Of a DNA stretch of 64,000 bases, positions 1 to 10,554 are shown piece by piece; the first letter of the stretch is position 1; each line of letters starts with the position of its first letter. Below the pieces are notes generated by a model that saw only the letters and a program-made list of their open reading frames with translations, was not told the origin of the DNA and did not search any database. The stretch covers positions 57,136-121,135 of the forward strand of contig JAICXJ010000005.1 of assembly GCA_025980465.1 (NCBI GenBank). The letters run 5' to 3'. This DNA comes from Frankiales bacterium (GTDB taxonomy: Bacteria; Actinomycetota; Actinomycetes; JAFAQI01). A program made the translations under genes and the position numbers.

Positions 1-1023
1 GTAGTTCTTGTTCGCGTTGATCGGAACGGCGGTGGAGGTGAGCACTGCCTTGACCTGGTCCGGAGTCAACGACGGGCGCGCGCTGATCACATCGGCGGCC
101 GCGCCCGACACGATCGCCGCCGACTGCGAGGTTCCGGAGCCGCGCAAGAACCGGCCACCGAAGATCGCGTTCGGGTTCTGCTGGGCGAGGGTGGAGTTCG
201 GCGACAACAGGCCATAGACGTAGGTACCGGGAGCGACCAGGTCGGGATGCCGGACCCCGGTGCCCCGCTGCGAGAACGACGCGACGGTGTCGTCGCCCGG
301 GGTGAGGGTGCCCTGGGTCTCGTCAGCGCCCACCGCGATCAGGTACGGGTCGGTCGCCGGGTCCGCCACCGTGTTCGCGCCGTTGACCAGATCGTTTCCG
401 GCCGAGACGACCACCACGATGCCGTGTCGCCAAGCGACCTCGGCCGCGTGCGCCAGCGGGTCGGAGGTGTAGGCCTGGGTGCTGTCCGTACCCAGCGACA
501 GGTTGAGGACACGGATGTTCATACCGTTGTCGTGGGCGTGCGCCACCACCCAGTCGATGCCAGCGATGATCTGTGAGACGTCCGCTGCGCCCGTCGAAGC
601 CCCGACCTTCACGCTGACGATGCGGGCCTGCGGGGCCACCCCCTGGTAGCCGCCGGCGGTGCCGTCATTGCCGGCGATGATGCCCGCCATGGCGGTTCCG
701 TGGCCGTAGCCGTCGAGGTAGGACGCTCCTGGCAACTGGGAGTCGAAGGAGATGTCAGGGCCGTAGATCAGCTTGTTCGGCCCATTGAGGCCCTGCACCG
801 GGGTGACGCCGGTGTCGACGAGGGCGACGTCGACGCCGTGACCGTCAGCACCCTGGGCCCACGCCGCCGGAGCGCCAACCACCTGATCGATGGAGGACTC
901 ATCCGCAAAGGAGTTCGGCGGGGTTGATGCGGAGGCGAGCCCCGCTCCCGCGGCGATCGTGCCCGCGACCAGGAACACCGCGAAACCGCGGCCGACCGCT
1001 GATATGCTGAGCTGAGCCTGCAT
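1..1023 (-). CDS. S8 family serine peptidase (subtilase), 3' end runs off window
   Basis: Minus-strand open frame from ATG at 1023 to the window edge (not in the ORF track because no stop is reached): MQAQLSISAVGRGFAVFLVAGTIAAGAG..., Asp motif VALVDTGV, His motif GYGHGTAMAGIIAG, Ser motif GTSQSAAIVSG; N-terminal signal peptide. Confidence 0.9.
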   Translation of the reverse strand, partial: MQAQLSISAVGRGFAVFLVAGTIAAGAGLASASTPPNSFADESSIDQVVGAPAAWAQGADGHGVDVALVDTGVTPVQGLNGPNKLIYGPDISFDSQLPGASYLDGYGHGTAMAGIIAGNDGTAGGYQGVAPQARIVSVKVGASTGAADVSQIIAGIDWVVAHAHDNGMNIRVLNLSLGTDSTQAYTSDPLAHAAEVAWRHGIVVVVSAGNDLVNGANTVADPATDPYLIAVGADETQGTLTPGDDTVASFSQRGTGVRHPDLVAPGTYVYGLLSPNSTLAQQNPNAIFGGRFLRGSGTSQSAAIVSGAAADVISARPSLTPDQVKAVLTSTAVPINANKNY

Positions 1024-1335
1024 GTGTTCCCTCGCCGTCCTTCGCACCCAGGCCCAACGACTCTCGGCAGGCCGGGACTCCAGTCCGCAGCGGAGGGCAC
1101 GCGCAGACATTCGGTCCTGACATGCGTATCGGCCCTGCCGCCGGCCCAACGCATGGCCCAGCGGAGGCATCTTTCATTGGCCCGCGAGGACGGGCCCGGT
1201 CGAACTAGCACGATCAGCCGGCGGCGGCGGCGATGCTGCGCCAACCGGGCGCACCCAAAACCAGTGCATATGCACCAGGCCCGCGAATGGCACATAGGTG
1301 GGGCCAGGACCCCACTGATGGCACATGCGCGGGGG

Positions 1336-2742
1336 TCAGCAGGCGGGGAGGCGGTCCAGCAGGTAGTGCTCGACGCCGTCGAGCGACACCCGCTCCTGCG
1401 TCATGGTGTCCCTCGACCGGATCGTGACCGCGTTGTCCTCGAGCGTCTCGAAGTCGACAGTGATGCAAAACGGCGTACCGATCTCATCCTGGCGCCGATA
1501 ACGACGTCCGATTGCGCCGGCGTCGTCGAACTCCACGTTCCACCGGGTACGCAGCGTCGCCGCGAGGTCCCTGGCCTTGGGCGAGAGGTCGGCGTTACGC
1601 GACAGCGGGAGCACCGCGGCCTTCACCGGCGACAGTCGCGGATCGAGCCGCATCACAGTGCGCTTCTCCATCACACCCTTGGCGTTGGGCGCCTCGTCGG
1701 TCGCCAGGGCTGAGAGCAGGAACGCCAGCACGCACCGGGTAAGACCAGCCGCCGGCTCGATGACGTACGGCGTCCAGCGCTCGCCCCGGTCCTGGTCGAA
1801 GAAGGACAAATCCACACCGGAGTGCTTGGAGTGCGTCGTGAGGTCGAAGTCGGTGCGATTGGCGATGCCCTCGAGCTCGGCCCACTCCGAACCACCGAAC
1901 CGGAACCGGTACTCGATGTCGACCGTGCGCTTGGAGTAGTGGGACAGCTTCTCCTTCGGATGCTCGTAGAAGCGCAGATCCTCCTCGCCGAGCCCGAGGT
2001 CGAGGTACCAGTCCCATCTCGTCTTGAGCCAGGTCTCGTGCCATTCCTCATCGGTGCCGGGCTCGACGAAGAACTCCATCTCCATCTGCTCGAACTCCCG
2101 GGTCCGGAAGATGAAGTTGCCGGGGGTGATCTCGTTGCGGAACGACTTCCCGGTCTGCGCGATGCCGAACGGCGGCTTCTTCCGCGCCGCCGTCATGACG
2201 TTGAGGAAGTTGACGAAGATGCCCTGCGCGGTTTCGGGACGCAGGTAGTGCAGCGACCCTTCGTCCTCGGTCGGACCGAGATTCGTTCGCAGCAGCCCGT
2301 TGAACATTCGTGGCTCGGTCCAGGCGTCTTTGGTCCCACAGTTCGGACACGGCACCTGGGCGAGCACCACCTTGCTCTCATCGAGCTTCTTGCGCTCGGC
2401 GTACTCCTCGCGGAGCTGGTCCTCGCGAAACCGCTTGTGGCAGGACTGGCACTCGACCAGGGGGTCGACGAACGCATCCAGGTGGCCAGAGGCTTGCCAG
2501 ACGTCGGTGGCGAGGATGACGGCGGAGTCGAGCCCGACGATGTCGTCGCGGGACTGCACCATTGCCCGCCACCACTGCTTGCGGATGTTCTCCTTCAACT
2601 CCACGCCAAGCGGGCCGTAGTCCCAGGCGGACCGGGAGCCGCCGTAGATCTCAGAGGACTGAAAGACGATGCCGCGTCGTTTGGCGAGACTAACGAGATC
2701 GTCGATGCGAGCGGCATCACGGGACGCTGGCGTGCTGGCCAT
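1336..2742 (-). CDS. glyS: glycine--tRNA ligase
   Basis: 468 aa; class II aaRS sequence [49 protein letters not shown]. Confidence 0.96.
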   Translation of the reverse strand: MASTPASRDAARIDDLVSLAKRRGIVFQSSEIYGGSRSAWDYGPLGVELKENIRKQWWRAMVQSRDDIVGLDSAVILATDVWQASGHLDAFVDPLVECQSCHKRFREDQLREEYAERKKLDESKVVLAQVPCPNCGTKDAWTEPRMFNGLLRTNLGPTEDEGSLHYLRPETAQGIFVNFLNVMTAARKKPPFGIAQTGKSFRNEITPGNFIFRTREFEQMEMEFFVEPGTDEEWHETWLKTRWDWYLDLGLGEEDLRFYEHPKEKLSHYSKRTVDIEYRFRFGGSEWAELEGIANRTDFDLTTHSKHSGVDLSFFDQDRGERWTPYVIEPAAGLTRCVLAFLLSALATDEAPNAKGVMEKRTVMRLDPRLSPVKAAVLPLSRNADLSPKARDLAATLRTRWNVEFDDAGAIGRRYRRQDEIGTPFCITVDFETLEDNAVTIRSRDTMTQERVSLDGVEHYLLDRLPAC

Positions 2743-2820
2743 GACAACGGCTCCATCCGGCTGGCGGTCGGCGAGAAGTGCAAAGCCTAGTGGGAGTTAT
2801 GCCGGATCACCTATGCCGGG

Positions 2821-3096
2821 TCAGACCGAATCGATGACCTCGAACGCAGTCGGCTCCGGAACGACCGCGGCCATCAGCGCACCGCTGAGCATTTTCACGT
2901 CGTACGACGAGAGCGCGCGGCGATACGAACCCACGTTCTCCCACTCACTGACTACTACCCACACCGAAGGGTCATCGAGCGCCCGGGCCAGTCGGCTGGA
3001 CAGATGGCCGGGCCGGGCGGCCATCGCCTCGATCGCATTCCGCACCGCTTCGCGGAAGGTGTCGTCATCCGACGCGGGTCGAAGTCGCGCGACCAT
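2821..3096 (-). CDS. antibiotic biosynthesis monooxygenase (ABM)-like small protein
   Basis: Likely start at internal ATG of ORF 2821..3270 (MVARLRPASDDDTFREAVRNAIEAMAARPGHLSSRLARALDDPSVWVVVSEWENVGSYRRAL), ABM-like pattern. Confidence 0.6.
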   Translation of the reverse strand: MVARLRPASDDDTFREAVRNAIEAMAARPGHLSSRLARALDDPSVWVVVSEWENVGSYRRALSSYDVKMLSGALMAAVVPEPTAFEVIDSV

Positions 3097-3120
3097 CAGC
3101 ACGCCTGTGAGGATGTCACT

Positions 3121-3354
3121 GTGCCGGAACGCCTTCGCAACCTGCTCGGGGCCGCGATCGTCGCTGCGCTGTTCATCGCCGGCCTGGTCATCCACGGCGC
3201 GCTCGGTGGCGTCCTGCTGCTCATCACCGCGCTGATTCTCGGTGTGATGACCAGCGCGGTCTGGCATCACATCCCGTCACGCGGCCGACCGCTGCGCATT
3301 CTGATAGTCCTGGTGATCATCGCGCTGGCGCTGATCAACTTCGCCCTGGCCTGA
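3121..3354 (+). CDS. small membrane protein
   Basis: GTG start; VPERLRNLLGAAIVAALFIAGLVIHGALGGVLLLITALILG..., two predicted TM segments. Confidence 0.65.
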   Translation: MPERLRNLLGAAIVAALFIAGLVIHGALGGVLLLITALILGVMTSAVWHHIPSRGRPLRILIVLVIIALALINFALA

Positions 3355-3362
3355 CTTCGCGG

Positions 3363-3737
3363 CTAGCGACCTCGGCGGGTCGTTTCGAGCAGCTCGATGC
3401 GGTTGCCGAGGGGATCGCGAGTCGAGCCGCGGCGGCCCCCGAACAGATCGGGCTGCTCCTTCCACTCGGCTCCGGTCTCGGCGAGCCGCGCCAACGTCGC
3501 CTCGAAGTCGTCGAGGACCAGCGCGAAGTGCATGTCGTCGTGCATGACTGCGTCGGCGCGCTCGGAGATGTGCACCTGAGTGCTGTCGTCGATGTCGAAC
3601 CAGGCGCCGCCCGGTGAGGTGCCGTGCTCGGGCTTCGCGGTACGCCGCAACCCGAGCACGTGTTCGTAGAAGCGGCAGATCTCATCGGTCTCTCCCGGCT
3701 TCACGACGATGTTCACGTGGTGCAGACGCGGGGACAT
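3363..3737 (-). CDS. VOC (glyoxalase/bleomycin resistance) family protein
   Basis: MSPRLHHVNIVVKPGETDEICRFYEHVLGLRRT...DPLGNRIELLE. Confidence 0.85.
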   Translation of the reverse strand: MSPRLHHVNIVVKPGETDEICRFYEHVLGLRRTAKPEHGTSPGGAWFDIDDSTQVHISERADAVMHDDMHFALVLDDFEATLARLAETGAEWKEQPDLFGGRRGSTRDPLGNRIELLETTRRGR

Positions 3738-3797
3738 GCGGTCATTATCGCTTGCGCCTCACCTTGCGCCGCCCCGTCTGGACGACGGTCCGCGCCG

Positions 3798-4589
3798 TCA
3801 AATCGGGTCTAGACCGCCGTACCGACGATCGCGTCGGGCGTACTCCTCGACCGCCGCCCACAGGTCCCGCCGGTCGTAGTCGGGCCACAGCGTGTCCTGA
3901 AACACCAGCTCGGCGTACGCCGACTGCCAGAGCAGGAAGTTGGAGGTCCGCTGCTCCCCCGACGACCGCACGAACAGGTCGACGTCAGGCATCTCCGGCT
4001 CGTCGAGATAACGCGCGAGCACCCGCTCGGTGACCTTGCCGGGGTCGACTCGGCCGGCGGCCACATCGCGGGCGAGCGCGGCGGCGGCATCGGCGATCTC
4101 GGCCCGGCCGCCGTAGTTGACGCACATCGTCAGCGTCAGCACCTTGTTGTGCCGGGTCAGTTCCTCGGCGATCTCGAGCTCCTCGATCACCGACTTCCAC
4201 AAGCGCGGCCGTCGGCCGGCCCAGCGCACCCGCACGCCCATCGCGTGCATGTCGTCACGGCGACGGCGGATCACGTCGCGGTTGAAGCCCATCAGGAACC
4301 GCACCTCGTCGGGTGAGCGCTTCCAGTTCTCGGTCGAGAAGGCGTATGCCGACAACCAGCCGACTCCGATCTCGACCGCCCCCTCGACGACATCGAACAG
4401 CGAGCCCTCGCCCTGCTCATGTCCGGCAGTGCGGGGCAGCCCACGCTGGTTGGCCCATCTTCCGTTGCCGTCCATGACGATCGCGACGTGCCGCGGGATC
4501 AGCTCCGGCGGCAGCTTCGGCGGCGTGGCGCCCGATGGATGGGGTTGCGGCGGCCGCACCGGCCGGCCCGAGCGGATCGAGCTCCTCAC
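3798..4589 (-). CDS. uppS: isoprenyl (undecaprenyl diphosphate) transferase
   Basis: [63 protein letters not shown] start 4589 overlaps recO stop by 4 nt (GTGA). Confidence 0.93.
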   Translation of the reverse strand: MRSSIRSGRPVRPPQPHPSGATPPKLPPELIPRHVAIVMDGNGRWANQRGLPRTAGHEQGEGSLFDVVEGAVEIGVGWLSAYAFSTENWKRSPDEVRFLMGFNRDVIRRRRDDMHAMGVRVRWAGRRPRLWKSVIEELEIAEELTRHNKVLTLTMCVNYGGRAEIADAAAALARDVAAGRVDPGKVTERVLARYLDEPEMPDVDLFVRSSGEQRTSNFLLWQSAYAELVFQDTLWPDYDRRDLWAAVEEYARRDRRYGGLDPI

Positions 4590-5347
4590 GGTCGCTCGAC
4601 CAGGCTGCGTTCGACGAAGCGCAGCGAGCGCAGTCCGCGTTCGAGATGCCACTGCAGGTACGTCGCCACCAGCCCGCTCGCCTCCCGCTGGACCTTCGGC
4701 TCGACGCCGTCGGCATTCGCCCAGTCACCCGACATCAGTGCCAGCATCAGCTCGATCCCGTCGGGCGTGGCGGCGGCAGCGCCGGGCGGCCGATGGTCGC
4801 GGCACACCAGGCCACCCGATCCGACCGCGAACGCCCGATGCGGGCCGGGCTCGCCACAGACCGCACAGCCGGACAGCACCGGCTCGTATCCGGAGATGGC
4901 CAGCGCCCGCAGGATGAATGCGTCGAGGATCAGGCTGGGCGTGTGCTCGCCGTCAGCGAGCGACCTCAGCGCACCCACGACCAACAGGTAGAGCCGCAAC
5001 GACGGCTCACGCTCCTCCGCGGTGAGCCGCTCTGCAGTCTCGAGCACCGCGGTGCCCGCGGTGTAACGCGAGTAGTCCGCCGCGATCGCCTCGCCGTACG
5101 GTCCGAGCGTCTCCGCCTGAGTGACGATGTCGAGCCCGCTCCCGTTCTCGTTGTTGGCGGAATGCAGCTGGAGGTCGACATGCATGAACGGCTCGACCCG
5201 GGAGCCGAACTTCGAGCCGGTACGCCGCACCCCCTTCGCAACCGCGCGAACCCGGCCGTGACGGCGGGTCAGCAACGTGACGATGCGGTCGGCCTCGCCC
5301 AACTTCTGGGTGCGAAGCACGACAGCCTCATCGCGATACAGCGGCAT
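4586..5347 (-). CDS. recO: DNA repair protein RecO
   Basis: [54 protein letters not shown]; CxxC...CRDH region. Confidence 0.92.
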   Translation of the reverse strand: MPLYRDEAVVLRTQKLGEADRIVTLLTRRHGRVRAVAKGVRRTGSKFGSRVEPFMHVDLQLHSANNENGSGLDIVTQAETLGPYGEAIAADYSRYTAGTAVLETAERLTAEEREPSLRLYLLVVGALRSLADGEHTPSLILDAFILRALAISGYEPVLSGCAVCGEPGPHRAFAVGSGGLVCRDHRPPGAAAATPDGIELMLALMSGDWANADGVEPKVQREASGLVATYLQWHLERGLRSLRFVERSLVERP

Positions 5348-5460
5348 CCACTCATTCTTGCCGTGCCGGAGGACGTTTCCGGCGATTCGGCTCTCCAGAG
5401 TTTTCCTGCCGTGCAGGTAGCGTGAGCCAGGCTCTTGACGGCACTCACGGAAGAGACTTG

Positions 5461-7929
5461 ATGCCCTACCGCCGCCGTTTTCTTCGCCCTTTGGTCCTGA
5501 TCGGCAGCGGCGCTCTGGTCGCCGGAACATTGGCAGCAGCGCCGGCTCGCGCGAGCGGTCCGACGACCGGTGTCACGGTGCTGTTGAAGGCCCCCAACTC
5601 CGCCGGGCTGAAGCGGCTGGCCGCAGCCAGCGGCCTGACTCACGCCCAGCGGATGGCCGCTCTGGCCCCGTTGCTGCCCGGCCCGGCAGCCCACCGTCAG
5701 GTCGTCACCGCGCTGCAGGCCGACGGCTTCACGATCGACCACGAGACCGCCTGGACCGTGGATGCAACGGCACCACAGACGGCGGTAGCCGACGCATTTG
5801 GTGGCGTCAGCCGGCTGCGCGCAGCGGCACTGCCGGCGATCCCGCCAGTGATCGCGGGGGTGACGGCTGCCGTCCTGCCCTCGACCGGGCCGACCGGCGT
5901 CTTCACTGCGCAGGATGACTGCCCGGCGACCTGCCGCGACGGCGTCGATCTCCGCAACGCCTACACCGCACCCGGCGTGCCGCCGGATGCCGGCCACGAC
6001 AGCAAGGCCACCCTCACGATCGCCAGCCTGCAGTTCGCCGACTGGAACGCCTCGGACCTCTCCAAGTACGGGACGGCCGTCGGAACGCCGCTCGCCAGCG
6101 GGCAGTACCAGCAGATCCCGGTGAAGGGCAGCACCGTCAGCGGCGCTTCGACGGCTCAGAACGGTCTCGACGAGGAGGTGGACCTCGACCAGGAGGCGCT
6201 GCTGGCGACGGACCCGTACGCCAACCAGCGCGCCTACTTCGACACCAACAGCACCCGCGGCTACATCCAGTCGCTGAGCCAGGTCCTCGCCGACGTGACC
6301 CAAGGCCAGGGAAGGGTCGACGGCGGTGACCCGCACATCGTCGCGCTGTCCACCTCGTGGGGATCGTGCGAGAACGACTTCAACTTCAACTTCCCCGGTG
6401 ACACCAAGTCGGCGATCGAGAGGCTGCTCCAGTCGCTATCGGCAGCCGGGGTGACGATCTTCGCCGCCTCCGGTGACGACGGCGTCTATGACTGCGGCCT
6501 GTCGAAGTCCTCGACCCAGGTCGCGGTCGACTACCCCGCCTCCTCACCCGAGGTGGTCGGCGTCGGTGGCACCCGGCTAACACCGATCGGTGGCAACGCC
6601 GCGAACGACGGATCCAACTGGGACGAGACGGGCTGGACCTGTGCCAGCACTGCGGCGTGTGAGGCAGCGCGGGGCACCGGCGGCTCCGGCGGCGGAGAGT
6701 CGAACACCTACCCGATGCCGACGTATCAGTCGCTGGGCATCGGGCACCACCGGTTCCGCACCTCGACCGGGATCAAGGGGGACTTCGGCTCCCAGCCGCA
6801 CCGGCTGGTTCCCGACATCGCCGCGGACGGCGATCCGAAAACCGGCTTCGACATCCTGACCAGCGACCCGGTCGATGCCTGCCAGGCCTCGGTGCTGCCG
6901 CCGGTCTGCCAGCAGCTCAACAACCCGAGCGGGCTGACCACCACGGTCGGAGTCGGCGGCACCAGCCTCGCGGCGCCGGTCTCCGCAGCGCTGTTCACCA
7001 CCATGCTCGCCGCTCACGGTGTCACCAGCGGCGTCGGCGACATCCACGGTGCGCTCTATTCGGCGTACGCCGCGCACAACGGCGCCTTCCGCGACGTGAC
7101 GACGGGGAGCAACGGGCATCAGCAGGATGTCGATGTCCAGGCCTCGCACCACAAGGCGGCCGACCTGCCGGTGAGTGCGAGGACCGGCTACGACACCGTC
7201 ACCGGGCTCGGCGCGCCGTACTGGGAGCGGATCGCGCCGTACCTGTTCGCCGCGAAGTCAGCGCAGCCGAGCGCCTCGCTGCGGCTCAGGAGTCCGCACA
7301 GCCAACAGCATCCGACCCGCGTGAAAGCGCATTGGTCGTCGCACCTCGCCGGAGCGGGTGCCGCGATGCTGCCGGCAGCGGCTCGCGTCACGATCACCGA
7401 AGCCGGTAGGGCGAAGCCGGTCTACCACGCGTCCCATGCACCCACGACCGGGTCGTTCAGCTTCACAGCCAACCAAGGCAGCACCTACACCCTGACCGTC
7501 GCAGATCGCGACATCTCCGGTCATCGGTCCGCCCCGACGGCGCACACGCTGGTCGTGCCCTACGACGACACGTCGTTCACGGTTAATGGGAAGTGGTCCC
7601 GGGTGCACTCGCACCGTGACTTCGGCGGTTCCCACATCGTCACCACCAGCAAGTCGGCGTCGGCGCGGGCGGAGGCGGTTGGCCGGCGGTACGCCGTGAT
7701 GGTCCGGACCGGGCCGGCCTACGGTCGACTGGCGATCTTCCACGGTGCGTCGAGGGTCAAGGTCATCGATCTGTTCTCGACCTCGCCGGGCCGGATCCTG
7801 GTCGGCTTCTTCGGCGGCGCTCGGACGGCGGTCAAGCGGCGGACGTTCGTGTTCCGTGAGACCGGCACCCGCAGTGGGCTGCCGTCCGGAACGGCGGTCA
7901 ACCTCGACGGCCTGGCGGCGACCCGGTAG
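5461..7929 (+). CDS. S53 family peptidase (sedolisin), secreted
   Basis: Signal peptide, propeptide, E/D pair in EEVDLDQEALL, STSWGSCEND, GVGGTSLAAPVSAALF serine motif. Confidence 0.9.
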   Translation: MPYRRRFLRPLVLIGSGALVAGTLAAAPARASGPTTGVTVLLKAPNSAGLKRLAAASGLTHAQRMAALAPLLPGPAAHRQVVTALQADGFTIDHETAWTVDATAPQTAVADAFGGVSRLRAAALPAIPPVIAGVTAAVLPSTGPTGVFTAQDDCPATCRDGVDLRNAYTAPGVPPDAGHDSKATLTIASLQFADWNASDLSKYGTAVGTPLASGQYQQIPVKGSTVSGASTAQNGLDEEVDLDQEALLATDPYANQRAYFDTNSTRGYIQSLSQVLADVTQGQGRVDGGDPHIVALSTSWGSCENDFNFNFPGDTKSAIERLLQSLSAAGVTIFAASGDDGVYDCGLSKSSTQVAVDYPASSPEVVGVGGTRLTPIGGNAANDGSNWDETGWTCASTAACEAARGTGGSGGGESNTYPMPTYQSLGIGHHRFRTSTGIKGDFGSQPHRLVPDIAADGDPKTGFDILTSDPVDACQASVLPPVCQQLNNPSGLTTTVGVGGTSLAAPVSAALFTTMLAAHGVTSGVGDIHGALYSAYAAHNGAFRDVTTGSNGHQQDVDVQASHHKAADLPVSARTGYDTVTGLGAPYWERIAPYLFAAKSAQPSASLRLRSPHSQQHPTRVKAHWSSHLAGAGAAMLPAAARVTITEAGRAKPVYHASHAPTTGSFSFTANQGSTYTLTVADRDISGHRSAPTAHTLVVPYDDTSFTVNGKWSRVHSHRDFGGSHIVTTSKSASARAEAVGRRYAVMVRTGPAYGRLAIFHGASRVKVIDLFSTSPGRILVGFFGGARTAVKRRTFVFRETGTRSGLPSGTAVNLDGLAATR

Positions 7930-7936
7930 GCAGCGG

Positions 7937-8833
7937 TCAGAAACCGAGCTTGCGCAGCTGCTTCGGGTCTCGCTGCCAGTCCTTGGCGACCTTCACCCGA
8001 AGGTCGAGAAAGACCGTGGTCCCGAGCAACGCCTCGATCTGAGTCCGGGCAACCGTGCCGACGGCACGAAGCCGGGAGCCACCGGCGCCGATGACGATCC
8101 CCTTCTGGCTGTCCCGCTCGACGTAGAGCAGGGCCTGGATGTCGACCATGCCGTCGCCGCCATCACGGCGGCTCATCTCTTCGACGACCACTGCGATGGA
8201 GTGCGGCAGCTCGTCGCGCACCCCGGACAGCGCCGCTTCGCGGATCAGCTCGGCGACCATCACCTCCTCCGGCGAGTCGGTGAGCTCGCCTTCCGGATAC
8301 AGCGCCACCCCTTCCGGCAGCCGGGCGACCAGCAGGTCGGCGAGCAGGTCGACGTGAAACCCACCGACCGCACTGACTGGCACGATGTCGGCCCAGTCGC
8401 CGAGTGCGCCGACCTCGAGCAGCCGGACACCGACGGTGTCCCGGTCGACCAGGTCGGTCTTGGTCACCACGGCGATCGCAGGCGTCGTCCCCGCGACCTT
8501 GGTGAGCTGATCGGCAATGAACCGGTCTCCTGGACCCACCTTGTGGTCGGCCGGCACGCACATCGCGACGACGTCGACCTCGGCGACCGTGGTGAGAACC
8601 AGGTCGTTGAGCCGTTCGCCCAAAAGAGTGCGGGGGCGATGGAAGCCGGGGGTGTCGACCAGCACCAGCTGCGCGTCCGGCCGGTTGACGATCCCGCGGA
8701 TCGTGTGACGAGTGGTCTGCGGTCGGTCGCTCATGATGGCGACCTTGCTGCCGACGAGGGCGTTGGTGAGAGTGGACTTGCCGGTGTTGGGACGACCCAG
8801 GAAGCAGGCGAAGCCGGAGCGGAACTCGCTCAC
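7937..8833 (-). CDS. era: GTPase Era
   Basis: MSEFRSGFACFLGRPNTGKSTLTNALVGSKVAIMSDRPQTTRHTIRGI, DTPGFH, NKTD-like VVTKTDL, KH domain GIVIGAGGSRLRAVG. Confidence 0.96.
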   Translation of the reverse strand: MSEFRSGFACFLGRPNTGKSTLTNALVGSKVAIMSDRPQTTRHTIRGIVNRPDAQLVLVDTPGFHRPRTLLGERLNDLVLTTVAEVDVVAMCVPADHKVGPGDRFIADQLTKVAGTTPAIAVVTKTDLVDRDTVGVRLLEVGALGDWADIVPVSAVGGFHVDLLADLLVARLPEGVALYPEGELTDSPEEVMVAELIREAALSGVRDELPHSIAVVVEEMSRRDGGDGMVDIQALLYVERDSQKGIVIGAGGSRLRAVGTVARTQIEALLGTTVFLDLRVKVAKDWQRDPKQLRKLGF

Positions 8834-9354
8834 TCGGTGCGTGGCTCCTCGCTGCGGAGCTTGGAGTACATCACCATATCGCGCCAGGCACCGCCTCGAA
8901 AGCAGGCACGGCGCAGCACGCCCTCGCGGGTAAATCCCGCCCGCTCGAGGGCCCGCTGTTCGGCAATGTTGTCGGCCTCGGTGCTGGCCTCGACCCGTTC
9001 CATCTGCGTGTGGTCGAAAAGGTAGGCAGCACCGAGCCGCTGCGCCTCAGTGCCGTGGCCCTTCCCCCGGTGATCCGGTCCGATCCAGATCCCCAGGTTC
9101 CAACAACCACCGCCCGGCGGTGGCTGCCTGAAGACCTTGATCCACGACAGCGTGCCGACGGCTTTGTCGTCGTTATCGACGATCGTCAGCACGCCACGAT
9201 CGACCGTGAGGGTCTCACCTGCCTCGAGCCGGTTCGCGAAATGGCCGCGGTCGCGAAAGCCGAACCAGCCGTAGCGACCGGCGGCCTCCACCGAGTCGAA
9301 CTCGGACTCGAGGAAGTCGAGATCTCGCGGCTCGACCCGACGCAGCCCGGTCAC
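8830..9354 (-). CDS. GNAT family N-acetyltransferase
   Basis: GIWIGPDHRGKGHGTEAQRLGAAYLFDHTQMERVEASTEADNIAEQRALERAGFTREGVLR; 4-nt overlaps with era and the upstream gene. Confidence 0.88.
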   Translation of the reverse strand: MTGLRRVEPRDLDFLESEFDSVEAAGRYGWFGFRDRGHFANRLEAGETLTVDRGVLTIVDNDDKAVGTLSWIKVFRQPPPGGGCWNLGIWIGPDHRGKGHGTEAQRLGAAYLFDHTQMERVEASTEADNIAEQRALERAGFTREGVLRRACFRGGAWRDMVMYSKLRSEEPRTE

Positions 9355-9644
9355 GCCGACACCACGTGGACGACCGGACCGCCGAGGCCATCAAGTGCGC
9401 TGCGGTCGACGTCCGCCGACGTGGTGACGACCACCGCTGCCTCCAGCGCCGTCGCCCCGCTCGACGCCGCGGCCGCGACCGCCGCCTGCAGTGCCGTCAG
9501 CGTCAGAGAGGGTAGCGACACCGTCGCCGCGACGTAGGTACGGCCGATGTCGTCCCGGACCGCCGCCCCCTCTGCGCTTCCGCTGCGGACCCGGGCCGAC
9601 CGGGCCAGCGTCACGAGCTTCTCGTCTTCCGGATCCACGTCCAC
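9351..9644 (-). CDS. cytidine deaminase-like protein lacking zinc-binding motifs
   Basis: Short product VDVDPEDEKLVTLARSARVRSGSAEGAAVRDDIGRTYVAATVSLPSLTLTALQAAVAAAASSGA...; CDA-like spacing but no HAE or PCxxC; start uncertain (ORF extends to 9746). Confidence 0.65.
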   Translation of the reverse strand: MDVDPEDEKLVTLARSARVRSGSAEGAAVRDDIGRTYVAATVSLPSLTLTALQAAVAAAASSGATALEAAVVVTTSADVDRSALDGLGGPVVHVVSA

Positions 9645-9817
9645 CTCCGACGGCGGCGACCACCGCCGACTGTTCTTGAGGCTACGTGTGACGCGGGCGG
9701 CGCAGCGGGCGAAATCTGGCGGTACCGTACCGATTGCGTGCCTCATGCCTCAGGCAGCGGCGTGACCCACGCAGTAGTCACCGGAGTTCCTGCATCCCGC
9801 TGTAGCAGGCTAAAGCG

Positions 9818-10543
9818 GTGACAGCCGGCCCTCCTGTGACCGCCCCACCGCTGAACGGTCGCGTGCTGTTCGACCAGTGCTGGACCGATCTCGCGTTCAT
9901 GCACTGGCCGCTTGATCCGGACCTGGTGGCACCGCACCTTCCGCCCGGAGTGCGGCCTGACGTCATCGACGGGGTGACCTACGTCGGTCTCGTGCCGTTT
10001 CACATGCGCCGAGTCGGGCTCGGGCGTGACCACCCGGTGCCGTACTTCGGCGACTTCCTCGAGACCAACGTTCGCCTGTACAGCGTCGACGACGTGGGCC
10101 GACACGGTGTGGTGTTCCGCAGTCTCGAGGCGAGCCGGCTCGCGACGGTGCTGGCCGCCCGATGGATCTACCGGTTGCCCTACGTCTGGTCACGGATGCG
10201 GGTGAACATCGACGGCGACATCTGGACCTGGCGTAGCCGGCGACGATGGCCGGATCGCGGCCTGACCAGCCACATCGCGATCCGGGTCGGCGACGACCTC
10301 ATTGAGCCGACCCCCCTGGATGTCTGGCTGACCGCCCGATGGGGGCTGCACCATGAGGTCGCCGGCCGGGCTGTCTGGACGCCGAATGAACATCCGCCGT
10401 GGCCATTACGGTCGGCCGAGGTGCTCGAGATCTCCGACGAGTTGGTGACCGCGGCCGGACTGCCCGTCAGCGGACCACCGCCGGTGCCGACCCGGTTCAC
10501 CACCGGAGTGCAGACCGTCTTCGGCTGGCCGCGTCGCGCGTGA
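9818..10543 (+). CDS. DUF2071 (YqjF-like) family protein
   Basis: FDQCWTDLAFMHWPLDPDLVAPHLPPGVRPDVIDGVTYVGLVPFHMRRVG. Confidence 0.88.
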   Translation: MTAGPPVTAPPLNGRVLFDQCWTDLAFMHWPLDPDLVAPHLPPGVRPDVIDGVTYVGLVPFHMRRVGLGRDHPVPYFGDFLETNVRLYSVDDVGRHGVVFRSLEASRLATVLAARWIYRLPYVWSRMRVNIDGDIWTWRSRRRWPDRGLTSHIAIRVGDDLIEPTPLDVWLTARWGLHHEVAGRAVWTPNEHPPWPLRSAEVLEISDELVTAAGLPVSGPPPVPTRFTTGVQTVFGWPRRA

Positions 10544-10554
10544 GACTCGCGCCA

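Noticed and set aside
247-1713. Several plus-strand ORFs at the window start
   Set aside because: Antisense to the S8 peptidase (open at the window edge and so missing from the ORF track) and to glyS.
1822-2790. 322-aa plus-strand ORF
   Set aside because: Antisense to glyS; shadow ORF.
2743-2820. Direct repeat CCGGCATA x2 upstream of glyS as regulatory element
   Set aside because: Only 8 nt in a short gap, no symmetry or leader-like structure; not distinguishable from chance.
7745-9025. 426-aa plus-strand ORF
   Set aside because: Antisense to era and GNAT; shadow ORF.
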